64,000 nucleotides of DNA from Pseudopithomyces maydicus. Its lineage: Eukaryota > Ascomycota > Dothideomycetes > Pleosporales > Didymosphaeriaceae. Shown here in pieces: positions 45,194 to 56,722 of the stretch (position 1 is the first letter of the stretch; the number at the start of each line of letters is the position of its first letter). The notes below the pieces were generated by a model. The model saw nothing but the letters and a program-made list of their open reading frames with translations, was not told the origin of the DNA and ran no database searches. The stretch lies in NCBI GenBank assembly GCA_026873275.1, contig JANTUC010000008.1:1054001-1118000 (forward strand), given 5' to 3'. A program made the translations under genes and the position numbers.

Positions 45194-46467
45194 ATGTCAC
45201 CAAACCCGAAACGCCCCCCTTCTCTTCCCTTCCACTTGACAAGAACGGGCCTCCAGGAAATGCCTGGGGGCTTTATGGTCCTATCGATGAACTAGGTGCT
45301 CTTAATCTCATCACTCCGGCCACGGTCAAGCAAGCGGCAAAGGAAATCCAGATTGGCGAGCGCGTATCCTTGGATTGGTACCTCAATATGCCCACATACC
45401 CGTCTTTCAACCGCCCCGCCTTCAAATGGCGTCTCCACAACAAAGCACCTCGTACCGTAAACGACGATTTAATCGACATTAACACGCAGAGCAGCAGTCA
45501 ATGGGACGGCTTCCGACACTACGGGTATCAGAAAGCGAAGAAGTTTTATGGTGGCCGTAGTCAGAACGAGATCCAGGAGTCGGATGTCATTGGCATCGAT
45601 CGGGTCGCGCATTCTGGTGGTATTACTACTAGAGCAGTAATTTTGGACTATCCCAGGTATCTCGAAAAGAGAGGGAAGGAGCAAGTGAATGCGCTACAGG
45701 CGAAGAGCATCTCAGCCGAGGTACTAAGGGACATGCTCAAAGAGACCGGGATAGAGACAAGAGAAGGAGATCTGTTACTTCTGCGGACAGGATTTACGCG
45801 TGATTACGAAGCTTTAGGTGATGAAGAGCGAAAGGCAATGGGTTATCAAACGCCTCCCACATTTTTAGGCGTCGAGAGCAGTAAGGATGTACTGCGATGG
45901 ATTTGGGAGTCGGGATTTGTGGCGGTTGCGGGGTATGTGTTCATTGTACCTCTTCTGATCCCTGCTGATTATGCAGTGATTCTCCATCCTTTGAGATGTC
46001 ACCTCTGGTAGGTACACACAATGAACCCGGCGGCATATGGAAAGGTGAGGCGTGGGAGAGCGAAATGCAAGGGGGAGGATTAATTCACCAATGGTGCTTA
46101 GCTGGTTGGGGTAAGTCTGATGATTGTCTCTTTTTGAAGCCTTTGGGGCTCACAAAGATGTAGGTGTCATGATTGGGGAGATGTTTGACTTAGAGCGGCT
46201 ATGTGCGAAGGCTGAATCTTTGGGCCGACACACTTGTTTTGTTTCCAGTGTACCGCTGAAGGTGATTGATCTAGTCTACGTAAGGATACAGTCAGCTAAC
46301 ATGGTGTAGATTCCTGGAGGTAAGTTCACCTGGTACGGAGTGGCTATTCATTCGCGATTGGAAGCAAATATGTTCTTCCTTTGCTTAAGTATGATCTTTT
46401 GGCACGCACACTGACTTGATATTGAAAAGGTGTGGCAAGCCCGCCAAATGCAGTAGCAATTTTCTAG
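45194..46467 (+). CDS. Cyclase-family (kynurenine formamidase-like) enzyme with a 10-nt exon (one missing C)
   Basis: Exons 45194-45932, 45977-46110, 46164-46261, 46310-46319 and 46430-46467; 339 residues. The order of recognisable blocks is NAWGLYGPIDELGALN, NTQSSSQWDGFRHYG (metal-site region), LLLRTGFTRDY, SPSFEMSPLVGTHNEPGG, HQWCLAGWG, GEMFDLERL and a C-terminal PGGVASPPNAVAIF. This matches the putative-cyclase (PF04199-type) fungal proteins; substrates are unknown. Exon 4 is only 10 nt (ATTCCTGGAG) between GTGATT..TAG and GTAAGT..AAG introns. The start is less sure: from the ATG at 45194 the frame meets the conserved LDKNGPPGNAWG only if the six-C run at 45214-45219 has seven C. Confidence 0.82.
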
Positions 46468-47198
46468 GTGAATTTCCACGATATCGTAAAAAAAATACAA
46501 ACTTCCGGTCCTTACTGTGTTCAACATCTCGGTTGACCAGATGATCACATGCGATACAGAGAGGCATAATACATTTAGTTATCGTATCACAAGGTTGCAT
46601 AGAAGAATGCTGGAATCGACAGCGGATGTGGCTCCGACGCAGGATAACAGAGAGACTATTTGCTCGAGTCTATGGTGTACAAAAGTATTCCGATAAATCT
46701 AGGCACACGCTCATCTTCCAGCCTCTTCATAGGTGTCATAAGGACCTGGCCAGATCATTTTGACAAGCATACGAACAATGACAGAAAAGCAATTTTATGT
46801 TTAAATATCTAGTTATTATGATATTGTTCTCAACCAACTAAGTTATGGTAGCACGGGTTATCTGGCCCACAAACCGAATGTCTTTTTTTATAACAAAAAA
46901 CTATAATTGAAAATACAACGAACATGAAAAAAATAAAAAAGACAGATGTCAAGACGCGGGGGCGGGGCATATGATAGTGGAAACATAAAGTAGCCGCCTC
47001 ACGTGGCTCGAGCTGGGATAATTTCGGATTTACCCGGTACCGACATTAAATTAATCTGAGTATATGAGGTCGTGATCCGTGGGATTAACTGGTGGAGGTA
47101 TATCTTGCTGGCCATTCTAAATTCTTGGATTCTCTATATGCTTTTTGTCACCAATACTACAGAACAACTCATGGGGATAGCAATATAGCTATTATACC
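46468..47198. other. Intergenic, no gene seen
   Basis: 731 bp of AT-rich DNA between the cyclase and the GH131 gene, both on the plus strand. No motif recognised. Confidence 0.55.
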
Positions 47199-48236
47199 AT
47201 GTGGATGTTTTATCTTTTTGCGAGCTTGTCTTTGGCCCTGGCGTTTCCCAGTATTCTCCAGGGAGACGTGGTTCAGTGTTCTATCATATTCGATGGCCGT
47301 ATATTGCACAATCTTTCGATACATTCTTTCGAGTCTGATGTTTTGTCTCCATATAGTACGCAGTATGTCAAGGGCGAAAATCTTACGTGGGGACAGATTA
47401 TCCTATTGCCAAATGTTACGACCTCGCGCTTTGACATAAATAAAACCCACCGACCCCTTGAAGTCACTATCAACGACCAATCAATTTTCCGTTCCGGACA
47501 GGGACTACAGCTGGGTTTTCGAAGAGCTGGGTTGCTCCTCAAGAATGATAAAAATGCAGCTGGAGCTGATGCAGCTGATCAAGGGGTAGTAACTTTTCAC
47601 TGGAGTGTAAAACAGGACCCAAACAGGGCCTTGAACTTGAGTCATGAGTACATGAACGTATGGCATGAAAAATCGGACTATAATGGAAATCAATTCACAT
47701 TCGCTGGAGGCACAATCCTGCCGGTCGATGGTGGAACTAAAAATAATACGGAAGAAAGAGATACGTGGAAAATCCAGGATTCAAAAAACCGCTTCTTGTT
47801 TCACACCCCGATTCGGAGCGATATCTGGCAGAATTTTGCAGTACAGTTAGATTACAAAAAGAAGTAAGCAATCCTGGTTATTTGTCTAGTTGTGATTGAG
47901 GTATACAATCTCATCAGCCTAAGGATTGTTGCTATTTAACAAAAAGCATCTAAACTTCTGTGTTAATGTACAATATCTCAAGAAATGTATCTGACACGTC
48001 TTAGTACAATTCAAGTTTTCTATTCTACTGGGAGCGAGCCATTAGAGAGCGTTACAGATCACGTTCCTAACGAGAACTCTGGTGGAGGACAGCTACAGAT
48101 CGGAATGGCAAAAAAACCAACAGAGACGGAAACTGTGGTCTGGGATGGTTATCAAGAACATATAACACAAGGAGAGGGACAGATATATGGTGGCATATTC
48201 GTAGAAGATAGCTCGGGTGGATGCATAAGCCTCTAA
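47199..48236 (+). CDS. Secreted glycoside hydrolase family 131 beta-glucanase
   Basis: Exons 47199-47863 and 48005-48236 with a 141 bp intron give 298 residues. The signal peptide is MWMFYLFASLSLALAF. The GH131 domain fills the rest: VQCSIIFDGRI at its start, YVKGENLTWGQIILLP, INDQSIFRSG, GFRRAGLLL, NLSHEYMNVWHEKSDYNGNQ, TIQVFYSTG and GQIYGGIFVEDSS at the end. Several NxS/T sequons are present. GH131 enzymes cleave beta-1,3/1,6 and beta-1,4 glucans and are common in plant-associated ascomycetes. No cellulose-binding module is attached. Confidence 0.9.
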
Positions 48237-50510
48237 TGAGTCTTAGCCGGCTTAATACAGATCTAGGTTGAAGTGTCGAGAAAACGAGATGCTCATTTAA
48301 GTTATCTTGAAACTGACGTGTGGTACCAGCTACCCTTTTATCGTCATTAACTACATGCAAATCTTAGCTTGCGTTAAGCAACAAACTGACCACAACGTAA
48401 CAAGCAGGAAAATCCAAAAGAATGGGGGTATTATGCTCTGTTGTTCTTGGTCGTTTTTTTTTGCAGATGTTTTGCTCACTGTTGAGTTTTGTGGTCAAGA
48501 GTTCTTCCATTTATCGTACTCATGAAGACAAGGTATTAAAGTCCTGCATGTGAGATTGCCAGTGATCGCTTCAAATCACCCAATCGAATGTACCGTATCA
48601 ATCGGCCATATAAATGAAACAATATGGCTGGCGACAAATATGGCAGTTTTGAACTCTTCCACACACTTAAAACAGCCTAGTCAGTCTGGAAGCATGAAGT
48701 TGGGCATCTTGACGAGTACATACCCATGAATTTGATCTCGTTTCCGATTTGTCCCTATAATAACAGGGCACTCACCTCGACATTCTGCTGCAGCTATTCT
48801 ATTATCGTGGTTGACCAAGCCGAGTGATGCGACAGACCTTAAACCCCCTTCTAGTTTACATAATCATTTCCATACATCATGGTTGCCCAATCGTAAACCA
48901 TGTACCATCAACTTCGACAATATGATGCTGCGATCACGGAAAACAGAAAACGTCTGTGCTTACATCTTGGTGTGGGGTCTAAATCGGGTTTCACCGATCA
49001 GAACATCATGACAAGGTAAGTTTAGCGAGCTGTGCCACAATATTGCTTAACTCGTACGAATGTATGACGGGATGTTCATGAAGTCAGCGGAGTTGCACAA
49101 TTCCGAAGACGCTGGGGGTTCACTAAGCAACGACCAAATATGCACGTAGATGGCCACATGGGCAATGGCTTTCCATTAGTATCATCATCTCTCGTAAGAC
49201 TCTAACAACAAACTTGCGAGTATTCATCAGCAAATGAGACGTAAGCCATGTCTGGTCATCGATCACAGTATTCTGATGAAGATAATATGGTTCATTTCAT
49301 TGATCGAGAAATCTCAAGAGATTCTATATTCATGACAGGTGGGGAGCTAGAGAATGCTAATAAACGTATGAGTGGAGCTTTGTACCTAAATATAATCTGC
49401 CTTCGGTTTCCTCCATACGAGATACAATACAAGCACTGAGTCAAGATGCAGTATTCGAGTAATGCGCTGACTTCCCGCGTGAAATTGTGCATATTCAAGC
49501 GACTTTTTCACGGTCTATCAACTAGATGAAGATGATCAAAGACAGAGAAATGATTACTAATGTACCTGGACGAAAGGAACATGAAGCAATTTCCACTTAC
49601 TCATACGTGCTCCACGACGGAATGATAAGTTTTGCCCCCCTCTTCAACCAACACACACGCAGACCCTTCCGGAAACCCCCTCACACCCCGGGATGCTACC
49701 TTGAAGAATATCGAATAGATGGTCTAAGAAGAGTGCCTAATCTTGTCTATCAAGAGTATTAACTAACTTCATTTAGGACACCACCTTCAAGACGATGGGT
49801 CCCTAAGAAAACGCCTTGCGTCGCTAATACTGGGCTGGGGCCAATATCGTATTTCCTCTTCTGCGCAGTATCGCTTCGCTCCGCCATGAGATCATCATTG
49901 GTGGCAATCCTACCAATGAGCGTACGTGAACCCATTCTGAGTTGGACCACGTAAGCTGAGATTGGAAACTGAACTAGGCATTGCCATGTATTAAACAGTC
50001 CATCAACTCAAGGTGGTCAGCATCTATGCGTGTTGTTGGCAGGGTACGGGATATGCGGACGAATGGCGGCATGAACAGTCAGGTCGGCTACGGATGGAAT
50101 AGCCAACCCTTTTTTTTAATTGCGGTTGCACCTCCGAGCTCAGAGTGATGCTTCCATCAGTGGGAACTGCCAGCTTACTTAACCTAGCCTTGCTCTTTCG
50201 TAGGATTTATTCCGCATGCACTCTTGCCAGTCATCTTGCTAAATATATAGGATTAAAAAGAAAGACCAACCCCCGATACCTAGTTTCCGCTATATCCTTC
50301 GTGCTAGCCTACCACATAGTATCCTCGGGCTGATATGGGCGCTCTTCAATTTCACCTAGGGGTTATCCTAAAGCGGCAAATGACCGGGATCTGAACTTGA
50401 GCGTCACTGCAAACTGGACTTTCACTTATTTGCATGGCGAAAATTTTGTCTACCAAAGGCTTGTGATTTCACATTACCGCATCCATCAACGACCCAGTGA
50501 CCGGATAAGG
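48237..50510. other. Gene-poor interval, no gene seen
   Basis: 2.3 kb with only short open frames (up to 78 codons, for example 49526-49762), none recognisable. Composition is mixed. It may hold relics of genes or repeats; I could not support any. Confidence 0.5.
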
Positions 50511-52095
50511 ATGTTCAGAAGGTGGCTCCGAAGGACCTCTCACCGTACGGGTGATGATTGTACCGAATCAGACGAGCGCAAACGCTATAATCACCGTATC
50601 TCATCGATCCGTAAGGCTGAGTATCCAATGTTACATGGTATGTCATCACATAACATACGTAGCGGGTATAGCATTGATGATTTTCAGGAACTACTTATCT
50701 CGATCACGCCGGTACGACATTGCCATCAGTATCGCTCATCGATGCTGTCGCAAAAAACAGAAGACTCTGCTCTTGGCAAATCCACATTCTTCCCTTCCCG
50801 CGTCAGCCAACTTGACCCAAACTCTTGTTCAAGAAACCCGGGTCAAAGTTCTTGAGCTCTTCAACACAAACTCGGAGCACTATGAAGTCGTCTTCGTTGC
50901 CAATGCTACTGCAGCTGCAAAGCTAGTCTTCGATACGTTCCGTGACCTAGAAGAAGGCTTCGACTACCTTTACCATCGCGACTGCCACACCAGCCTTGTC
51001 GGAGGTAGGGAGTTGGCGTACCATCACCTCTGCTTTGACAGAGTGGATGAGATAAAACAATGGTGGAATCGTCATGGTAGTAGCGACAGTCAAGGGGCCG
51101 ATGGCAGGACGCGACCGACACTGTGTGCCTACCCGGCTCAATCGAATATGAACGGTCGTCGACTACCTCTTACTTTAGCGAGAGGCACATGCGCAGGAGG
51201 AGAAGACCGGGAGATGTTTGTACTGCTCGACGCGGCAGCTCATATCTCTACCAGTCCAATAGACCTCAGCGACGAGCAAACAGCACCTGACTTTCTGACC
51301 TTGTCCTTCTACAAGATATTCGGCTTTCCAAACCTAGGGGCGCTTTTGGTCCGCAGAGCTGCTGGGTACATCTTCGAGAAACGACGATATTTCGGCGGAG
51401 GAACGACGGACATGATCACTTGCAGGAACGAGGCTTGGGTAGCGAAGAAGAAAGGTTTACATGAAGGGTTGGAGGATGGGAGTGGAGCGTCGCACAGTAT
51501 CCTGGCGCTCAATTGCGCCATCGACATACACAAGAAGATGTTTGGCGGGCTGGAGCAAGTATCGAAGCATACGGGTTGGTTGGCGGGCCGGTTGTACGAC
51601 GAGTTGGTTGGCATGAAACATGCGAACGGACGACGGGTATGCGTCATGTACAAGGACGCGGCATCGGTGTACGGCGACGCGACGTCTCAAGGGGGAATCG
51701 TAGCTTTCAACGTGCGTGGACCGGACGGGGTTTACTTCGATACTACCTTGGTGGGCAACGAAGCTATGGCACGCAACATACACGTTCGAGCCGGGAGCAT
51801 GTGCAACCCTGGGGGTATGGCAGATGGATTGGGATTGAGCGATGGCGAGGTTCGAAGGCTGTATGACAGGGGACTGAGGTGCGGCCTGGGCAGCAACAAG
51901 AAGGGCGTGCCGCTCGGGATGGTGCGGGCGAGCTTCGGGGCATGCAGCACGCTGGAAGACGTGCGGGTGCTTGTGCAATTTCTGCGAGAGGCATTTGTTG
52001 ATCGGCTCGGGGACCGGGTCGAAGCAGCGTCTCTCTCCCGGAGGTCAAAGTGGTGGGTCTCAGTGACGCTCGTTCACCGCAAGCTGGACGTGTAG
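50511..52095 (+). CDS. MoCo sulfurase-like class V aminotransferase, no MOSC domain (one missing A)
   Basis: Exons 50511-50637 and 50688-52095, 50 bp intron; about 511 residues with one base restored. The fold is the PLP-dependent NifS-like half of molybdenum cofactor sulfurase: YLDHAGTT (spanning residues 46-53), ANPHSSLPAS, FVANATAAAKLV, LDAAAHIST, the PLP lysine in LSFYKIFGFPN, RYFGGGTTDMI and the persulfide Cys in HVRAGSMCNPGG. The protein ends soon after the domain, so the C-terminal MOSC part of HxB/ABA3 is missing; many fungi have such short paralogues. IDAVAK must continue KQKTLLLANPHSS; seven A instead of six at 50752-50757 joins the frames. The exact start (50511) is a best guess. 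Confidence 0.85.
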
Positions 52096-52626
52096 CATGC
52101 ATGTCAGGGTGGTGGTAGCATGCCCAGGTGGGAAGACGGTAAGTAGCAGCCGTGGAGTGTAGTAGGTACCAGTAACAGCACGTGATCCTGCGAGGCCCGC
52201 GGGTCCAGCCGGCCTAGCCACCTATCCTGCCTATCCTGCCTATCTCGTACTGTAGTCCAAGTACAACAGACCATCTATACAATACTGCATGCAGTGTGTA
52301 CATATCTACCTAGCCTGGTCTAGTCCAGCCTCGCCGCACCGGTGCGCTGAGGGTCTGGTCTGCTGGTGTCCAGGGCTAGATGCTAATCAGCCAGTCAGCC
52401 AGTCAGCCAACCAGCGCGCTTACGCCCACAGCAACGCCCCACCCGCCCGTCTCCTCTTCTTTCCACACCCCGTGCACCTCTCACCACCACCACCACCACC
52501 CTTGCCACCACCCTTGCCACCACCACCGCCTCGACGCCGCCTGCACGCTATCTGCGACTTCTAGCACACAGCTCCCCCCATTCTGCCTTGCCCGCCCACC
52601 CGACGCAACCGTGGCACGTCCGCATA
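52096..52626. promoter_or_regulatory. Antizyme upstream region and leader
   Basis: Contains TATCCTGCC repeats at about 52223-52242, a CAGTCAGC tandem near 52390 and CACC/TTGCCACCACCC repeats at about 52481-52530, in the likely 5' leader of the antizyme mRNA. No gene seen. Confidence 0.5.
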
Positions 52627-53540
52627 ATGGCGCATTCGATTTCGAAACGAAGCAGTAGTAGTAGTAGTAATCGCAGCAGTCGCTCGACGGCCAATGTGCG
52701 CGCCTCGGCCTACGTCGTGAACGCCTCGACTGCCCAGCTGCAGGGCTTCCACTACTCCACTACGGGGGCTGGCGGGGCCGAGTGGTATTCCTGAGGTCGG
52801 CTCGGTGAGTCGACAGCCTTCGGTATCCGCACCCACTCCCAGACTGACTCTCCCTGCAGGGAATACCTTCACCTCCGCCGAGTCCCCCCTCGCCGCCAAG
52901 CAATCGTCCAACACTGTTGGCCAGGCGCGCAGAGGGGGCTGCATACACCATCACGGGAGAGTGTGAGAGACTCTTCTGCGAGACACTGCGGGCTGTTTTC
53001 CTTGGTGAGGGGAACTTGGCCCAGAAGGACTCGCTTGCGATGGGTGTGCATAACAATAACAACAATGCCACTACTACTGCCGAGGTCGTCAATGACTACG
53101 GCGTCGACGCACTCGCCCACGTCCACCGGGACGCCATGGTTTCCGACTGGGTCGAGGTCTGGGACTACGTCGGCGGCATCCGCTTCCGTGGCTTCGTTGC
53201 CGAAAGCGTCCACGAGAAAGCCATGATCGTCTTCTTCGACCAGAATGTCATAGGTGGTGACCTCAAAGCTGGGTAGGTTTCCCCGCTTCTGATGCGATAC
53301 CGGGGCCATGCGCTGATCCACTGTCGTAGTTTGATGGCTCTCCTGGAGCTCTGTGCTGTCGACACTTTCTCCTGCAATCGTTTGGTAGTCTGTCTCGACC
53401 GTCACACCCAGCAAACCGCCCTTGAGCTTCTTTCCAAGGATCTCGGCTGGATTGGCTTTCAACTCACCACCTTGCGGGATTTTGCCAAGGAGGGCGACGT
53501 TATCAGCAACCATTGGCTGTTCATGGAGATGGACACTTAG
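52627..53540 (+). CDS. oaz: Ornithine decarboxylase antizyme (+1 programmed frameshift)
   Basis: ORF1 is 52627-52791 (55 codons, Ser-rich, ending EWYS) and stops at UGA 52792-52794. Skipping the T at 52792 gives GAG GTC GGC TCG, then an intron (52805-52859), then GIPSPPPSPP and the antizyme domain (exons 52860-53272 and 53330-53540). The joined product is 266 residues. The domain has ITGECERLFCETLRAVFLGEG, WVEVWDYVGGIRFRGF, KAMIVFFDQNV, LMALLELC, GWIGFQLTTL and the C-terminal SNHWLFMEMDT. Antizyme binds ornithine decarboxylase, directs it to the proteasome without ubiquitin and limits polyamine uptake. Polyamines stimulate the shift at UCC-UGA, giving feedback control. Unlike the other broken frames here, this is not at a homopolymer. 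Confidence 0.93.
52789..52795 (+). promoter_or_regulatory. +1 ribosomal frameshift site TCC-TGA-G of antizyme
   Basis: Codon 55 (UCC) is followed by the ORF1 stop UGA. Reading GAG in the +1 frame leads to the antizyme domain. UCC-UGA is the shift site of most animal and many fungal antizymes. No downstream stimulator can be judged by eye, because an intron starts only 10 nt past the stop. Confidence 0.9.
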
Positions 53541-53764
53541 CCTCTTTTTCTGTCTTGTGCTTCCGAGTCCGCATGTTTATCCCGTGTTTGGATCCCACCA
53601 TGCTTGTGTTCTCAGGTTTTCGAAGTTGCTTTTTTTGACAGACTGAATAGCATTCACTACTTTCACCTTACATTAATTATGCCGTTCCGGTGTGTGCAGT
53701 CTCTGTCAAATATGCAATACCAATCTTATGATCTACACCTCTTCGTGTGCTGAAAGCGGTCCAA

Positions 53765-56252
53765 TTAAACATCCAATCCCGCCATGACATCATCCATACC
53801 TGCGCCTCCAAACTCGTCATCCACCTCCATTGCCTTCTCCGCTCTGCCTTCCAGCATTCTTATGCTTGGGTTCTCCGTGCCGCCGATCATCTCCGCCTTT
53901 TTCTTTGCCTGGTGCGCTTCAAGATCTGCCAAGCTCCAGCTAGAATTCGCCTCGGCGAAACCTCTTGTGTATGGTACCGACATTTCTCGTAAGAAGGCCT
54001 TGGCGTTGTTGACTGCTTGGTCGACGCTGAGCTTTGTGTTCTTCAACTCGAGACCCATCTGTATCCACTTTGGAAGCTGTGTAATCTTCTTGCCAAAACG
54101 CTTGTCGGCAAGTACCATGATACCATAGTCGTCCTTCCCACGGATTACACGGCCCAAGCATTGTGCTGCGTGACGCATGGCGTCAAAAGAAAGGAAGTCC
54201 GACTCTTTGATGCGATAGGTTTCCCGCAAGAACTCTAGTCGTGCCTTGAGAATGCGAGACTCGGTATATTGGTAGGGAACACCCATGTTAATGACCGTAC
54301 GTCCATAGTGGTGGTCAAAATCGATGCCTTCCGAAACTTTACCACGGGCAACACAAAGTAGGACTGCGCCGCGGCCGTTGTTGCATGCCGTGCGAAATGT
54401 CTCCAGTGCAAGCGATGTCTCTTGTGCATCAGGCGTTTCGACGAGTATAAGTTTGTACTTCCAGACTGTGTCGAGAATGCCCATGCCCTGCCACGAACTG
54501 ATGATGCTTTCCATGTACAGGTATGACGGAAAAAAGATCACAACACCATCAGGTGTCAGCTTGCAAAACCTAGATGCCATCAACTCTGTAATTTTTGATG
54601 CCGCAAATGGCTCACTTACTCAATTAGTAGGTTGCCAAAGTTCCGTATCACGGTCATCTCCAAACGGTGTTCGAACGAGGAGGTGATGGGTCCTTGGTCG
54701 CTACCTCGATCGACAATCATGGGCAAGAAAGTTCTTCGGGAAAGCGTCATGGTAAAAGACTCCTGGACGACGGTGTTGAAGTTTAGCATCCGTGGATACA
54801 TATCCAGAGGTGACATGGTTCCAGAAGTGACGATGACGGAAGAGAAGCGTTCAAAGACAGGTTTGATGGCGATGGCAGCATCGAGGCAAGTGAAATGCAG
54901 TACTGGATTGGGCACTGTTGCTGTCGCAGACTCAAATGGCTCGAGGATGAGTAGAAACCCCGTCTCGTAGGTGGCAACAAGAGTAGCAAAGGTGGCAACT
55001 TCTTGTAAGGGTTGAAAGTCTTCAATGTTTGTGAGCTCGAGTGTGCGGACTAGGGACGTGAGACGCTCAGCGCAAAAGCGCAGTGGCTTGCGCTCGATAA
55101 AGGTGAGCTCTCGAAGGTGGCTGAGGAAAGATGGCGGGGTCTCCGATATGACATGCAACACTTTCATTCTGGTCTTGAGGTATTCAACAAATCGTTTCAA
55201 GAAGGCCACGAAGTGCTCTGCCCTTCGAATGTTTCCCGGTACAGCTTCTTTCAAAAGGTCGTCGGGCAGGGCTGGATTTGCCATGAAGGCATTCTCGTCT
55301 CGCGCTTCGTCTGCTGCTCGCAAGCCTTCGACGAGCTTTGCGTACTCGTTCTGCAACTTTTCCGAATCCGTCTCTTTCATCTGCTTTATTTTTCGATCGA
55401 GATTATCGACACCACGGGTGGCTTTTCGCAAAGAATCCTCAGTCAGGTCGATGCTGAGAGACTCGATGCACACGTTATCGATGTTATGGGCTTCGTCAAA
55501 TACAACTATGCAGTCTTTGGACAGCTCCTTGGACACGCGGTCTGCAATCTTGGGATCGAGCAGGTAATGGTAGGAGTAGATAATGACATTGCAGTAAGAC
55601 ATCATACGGCGCGAGGTGAAGTAGGGACATTGCTTCTGCTGCTCGCCGTACTTGAGCAGCCCGTCAAAGGTCCAAACACCGGGCGGGATGAGGTTGTGAG
55701 GTTCCAGTAGGTCGAGGTTGTCGTGATAGACGCAAAGGTCAACCTCTTCGCCCCTCTCTCTCTTCTCCTTGACAAAGCCGGCGGTCAGGCTTCGGCATCG
55801 GGCGTCAACAACGGAGCCGCTCTTCTCACGCTTGACCGAGGGGTGCAGGCACAAGTTCTTGCGGCTGGTGAGCCCCAGGCCTCTGAAGTCCTCCTCGTAG
55901 CCCAGCTCCTGGGTGCGGTACTTCATCAGGGCCTTGAGCTCGGCCAGCGCCTTCTCGATCTCGGACATGGTCCGCGAGCAGTAGATCAACTTGCGGTTTT
56001 CAGCATGGAACTGCTGGTAGGCCACGATGAGGGAGAGCAGCGACACGGTTTTACCCGTGCCAGAGGGCATTTCCAGGACGCAGTGGCCGCCGGCATCCAG
56101 GGTGCGCTTGAGATCGCACATGTAGGCATACTGCTCGGGATAGACGCGCGGGTAAGGGAAGAGCACGGGGAGCTCGCTGGAACAGGTCAGCAGGGGCAGG
56201 CGACGACGGGGCGCGTGGTGCGTGGCGGGCGGTACTCTATGAAGAACTTCAT
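53765..56252 (-). CDS. rad3: DNA repair/transcription helicase Rad3/XPD
   Basis: Exons 56252-56236, 56176-54620 and 54569-53765; introns 59 and 50 bp; 792 residues. The first exon has 17 nt (MKFFI). It is a superfamily 2 5'-3' helicase of TFIIH. It shows Walker A EMPSGTGKT (41-49), the four Fe-S cysteines (NLCLHP, DARCRS, DLCVYH, QKQCPYF), DEAH box VVFDEAHNID, and helicase C-terminal motifs ETPDAQETSLALE, GKVSEGIDF and AAQCLGRVIRGKDD. It opens DNA in nucleotide excision repair and supports TFIIH at promoters. The second intron ends at ATCTAG, giving LLIEFCKLTPDG; an earlier AG would bring stops. It converges with oaz (224 bp apart). Confidence 0.96.
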
Positions 56253-56722
56253 CGTCGACGACGGGTCGACGGATCGACGGGTCTACGGGTGGTCGGCGGT
56301 CACGCTCGCAGGCAAGCCGGGCACCTGGGCACCTGGGCACGTCGGGGAGGTCGAGCTGGGGAGGGCTCCAGGGCTGGCGCGGGCACCCGTGGACCCGTGG
56401 AGTGGACAACGCGAAAGCACGTGACCGCGACGAAGTGTGTACGGTGCTACGGTAGGCGTGAACCGTCCCAGTACGGGCAAGCAGGCAGTCTGTCCAAGTT
56501 CATAAGTAACCAAGTACCGTACATACCTGTGCATGCAGCGTGCCCCACCAGACGACCCACTGCACTAGTCCAGCACCAGCATGCACCGTCCGTCCGCCCA
56601 GGCACAGGCACTGACGCACGCAGAGCCGCCGGCGCGGGGAGCGTTATGGTGGAGCAGCGGCGGCAGGGCATTTTCGTCTCGCACCCCGCCCTCCGCTCCC
56701 TCTCACACGCACGCAGCTCCCC
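56253..56722. promoter_or_regulatory. Divergent promoter of rad3 and listerin
   Basis: 470 bp between the two start codons, GC-rich near rad3. Long frames extend from both genes into it without recognisable protein. No specific element was assigned. Confidence 0.5.

Noticed and set aside
52789..52795. Antizyme frame break as another sequencing indel
   Set aside because: It is not at a homopolymer, needs a +1 and not a -1 shift, and has the exact UCC-UGA form of known antizyme recoding sites.
54570..54619. Frame break in rad3 near 54600
   Set aside because: Using the later acceptor ATCTAG gives the conserved LLIEF-KLTPDG junction. The earlier AG that brings stops is not used.
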